A stretch of DNA of 64,000 bases from Amycolatopsis circi (GTDB taxonomy: Bacteria; Actinomycetota; Actinomycetes; Mycobacteriales; Pseudonocardiaceae), in the NCBI RefSeq assembly GCF_003385235.1, contig NZ_PQIA01000038.1:1-64000 (forward strand), in the 5' to 3' direction. Numbering within the stretch: position 1 is the first letter of the stretch; the number at the start of each line of letters is the position of its first letter. The position numbers and the translations under genes were made by a program. This document shows, piece after piece, positions 62,418 to 64,000 of this stretch. The notes beneath the pieces were generated by a model. That model had not been told where the DNA came from, did no database searches, and was given only the letters and a program-made list of their open reading frames with translations.

Positions 62418-64000
62418 ATGGTCGAGCTTGTCCCGCCGTCGCACGCTCGACGGCTGCGGTGCCTGGGCGTGGGCGATCCCGACACAGTGGCGGCCGTCGC
62501 GCGCGGCGCGGGACTGGGCGTGCTCGACGGGACCGATCCGGTGGAGCTGCGACTGGTCGCGGCCCGGGTTCGCGTGCCCTACGGCGTGCGCACGGACGGT
62601 CCGGTGCCATCGGGTGCGGCCTTCGCGATCCGGACGAAAGCGCCGTGGCAGGGCGCGCTCGCCGAGGTGCCGGACGCGGAAACCGCCGCCGAAGCGGTCC
62701 GCGGCGGTGCGTTGGGGATCGTCGCCGCGGTTGGCGAGCTGAGTGATTTCGTTCTGCTGCAACAGCTTCTAGGCAGGTTCGACGTCCCGGTGTGGGGCCG
62801 CGTGGCCGGGCCGCGGACGGCGGTGGGCGCGCTCGCCGGCGGCGCGGCGGGGGTAGTCTTGCCGTCCGCGACGGAGGAGGGCGTTCGCCGGATCGTCGGG
62901 GCGGAGCTGCCCGCGACGTCGTTCGGCGATCGGTTGTGCCACACGCTGGGCACCGCCCTGCCGATCGTGCAGGGCCCGATGACGCGCGTCAGCGACCAGC
63001 CCGCCTTCGCCGCCGCGGTCGCGGACGCGGGCGGATTTCCCTTCCTCGCGGTCGCCACCGCGAACGGCCCGCGCACGGCCGAGCTGCTGCGCGGCACCGC
63101 CGAGCGGCTCGGCGACCGGCCGTGGGGCGCGGGCATTCTCGGCTTCGTGCCCGACGACCTGCGCACCGAACAGTTCGCCGCGATCCGGGCCGCCCGGCCG
63201 CGCTGCGTGCTGATCGCCGGCGGGAAACCGGGGCAGGCCAAGGCGTTGGAAGCCGAGGGCATCGCGACGTTCCTGCACGTTCCCTCGCCGATTCTGCTCC
63301 GCCAGTACCTCGACGCCGGAGTGCGCCGGTTCGTCTTCGAGGGAGCCGAATGCGGCGGCCATGTCGGCCCGCGGTCGAGCTTCGCATTGTGGGAAGAGCA
63401 GCTGGCGGTTCTCAAAGGGGAGAAGGACGTCGAGGTGTTGTTCGCCGGCGGGATCCACGACGCCCGTTCGGCCGGGATGGTCGCGGCGATGGCGGCACTG
63501 CTCGACGGTGCGGGCGTTCTGCTGGGGACCGCCTATCTCTTCACGAAGGAAGCCGTGCAGCACGGCGCGATCACCCGGCTGTTCCAGGAATGCGTGCTCG
63601 CCGCCGACACCACCGTCACCCTCGAAACCGCGCCAGGCCATCGCACGCGCTGCCTGCTCAGCCCGTACACGACAGAGTTCGAGCAGCTCAAGGAGAACCT
63701 GACCGACGTGCCCGCGCGGGAAGCCTGGCAGCGGCTCGAAGAGCTGAACACCGGACGGTCGCGGATCGCCAGCAAGGGCGTGCAACGCGATGGAACCCGG
63801 CTGAGCGCGCAGACCCAGCTCGCCGACGGGATGTACATGGCCGGGGAAGTCGCCGTGCTGCGCGAACGCCGGACCACGATCGCGGAGTTGCACGCCGAGG
63901 TCGCCTCGGGACAGACGTTCGCGCGGCCCGTCGAAGAGCCAGAGACTTCAAGCCGGGACATCGCGGTCATCGGTATGGCTGGTGCGTTCGCGGGCGCACC
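62418..64000 (+). CDS. Polyketide synthase, N-terminal nitronate-monooxygenase-like domain then KS (partial)
   Basis: The open frame starts at ATG 62418, seven bases after AGGAGG, and runs off the window end without a stop. Residues ~1-165 look like a degenerate TIM half-barrel (GALGIVAAVGELSDFVLLQQ). Residues ~170-500 are a flavin enoylreductase/nitronate-monooxygenase domain: IVQGPMTRVSDQPAFAAAVA, FEGAECGGHVGPRSSFALWE (with the usual His), VLFAGGIHDARSAGMVAAMA and GVLLGTAYLFTKEAV. This resembles PfaD-type enoyl reductase. A linker leads to DIAVIGMAGAFAGA, the first strand of a ketosynthase. The layout fits large PKSs related to PUFA or glycolipid synthases. Later domains lie outside. Confidence 0.85.
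   Translation, partial: MVELVPPSHARRLRCLGVGDPDTVAAVARGAGLGVLDGTDPVELRLVAARVRVPYGVRTDGPVPSGAAFAIRTKAPWQGALAEVPDAETAAEAVRGGALGIVAAVGELSDFVLLQQLLGRFDVPVWGRVAGPRTAVGALAGGAAGVVLPSATEEGVRRIVGAELPATSFGDRLCHTLGTALPIVQGPMTRVSDQPAFAAAVADAGGFPFLAVATANGPRTAELLRGTAERLGDRPWGAGILGFVPDDLRTEQFAAIRAARPRCVLIAGGKPGQAKALEAEGIATFLHVPSPILLRQYLDAGVRRFVFEGAECGGHVGPRSSFALWEEQLAVLKGEKDVEVLFAGGIHDARSAGMVAAMAALLDGAGVLLGTAYLFTKEAVQHGAITRLFQECVLAADTTVTLETAPGHRTRCLLSPYTTEFEQLKENLTDVPAREAWQRLEELNTGRSRIASKGVQRDGTRLSAQTQLADGMYMAGEVAVLRERRTTIAELHAEVASGQTFARPVEEPETSSRDIAVIGMAGAFAGA

Overview
The window is high-GC actinomycete DNA: strong G/C third-position bias, many GTG starts, short overlapping stop/start junctions, and probable leaderless promoters. 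F420-type oxidoreductases, Tat and lipoprotein exports, LuxR-AAA, PucR and many TetR/MarR regulators, and a modular PKS suggest Pseudonocardiales, perhaps Amycolatopsis. The genus is inference. No tRNA, rRNA or CRISPR array was seen.

0-8.4 kb: a TetR regulator whose last ~17 codons seed a decaying 103-bp tandem array, then a carboxylesterase / quinone-oxidoreductase / MFS-exporter operon behind a palindromic operator, a decapitated TetR gene, an unknown leaderless gene, and a VOC protein plus dehydrogenase divergent from a MarR gene. 9-15.1 kb: an aromatic-ester and ring-cleavage island (tannase-like esterase, LysR, a frameshifted small gene, FAH-type hydrolase, extradiol dioxygenase, SRPBCC protein). 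15.2-20.7 kb: a LuxR-AAA regulator, an exported epoxide-hydrolase-like lipoprotein, and a GH75-type chitosanase behind a perfect palindrome.

21-30 kb: an accessory chaperone operon, dnaK-grpE-dnaJ-CbpM/HspR-like-clpB, then a PucR regulator and a DyP peroxidase with a small unknown partner. 31-38 kb: a TetR / F420 reductase / FAD-monooxygenase module, a KimA-like permease, an SPW-repeat membrane protein, and a ClC channel and small membrane protein sharing one palindrome over their -10 boxes. 38-46.7 kb: a MarR gene and a copper/thiol-redox island (CopD-CtaG fusion, CtaG, Cu P-type ATPase, DsbA-like, VKOR, and a zinc-finger anti-sigma-like protein with a cysteine-rich tail). 46.7-49.7 kb is a gene graveyard: scraps of DUF4396, PKS, ANTAR, two insertion sequences and a TPR regulator.

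49.8-55.9 kb holds the most interesting system. A 25-codon, strongly acidic peptide gene with a near-perfect Shine-Dalgarno is followed by a hairpin, then a radical SAM enzyme with a probable B12-type N-terminal domain, a methyltransferase, a class II aldolase-like protein, an SDR and a PhyH-type oxygenase. It reads as an undescribed RiPP-like (or peptide-derived small molecule) pathway, with a kinase-like gene converging on it. 57-64 kb: a Tat-exported TolB-propeller/amidohydrolase, an aldo/keto reductase-SDR pair, and the start of a large PKS (nitronate-monooxygenase-like domain, then a ketosynthase) that leaves the window.
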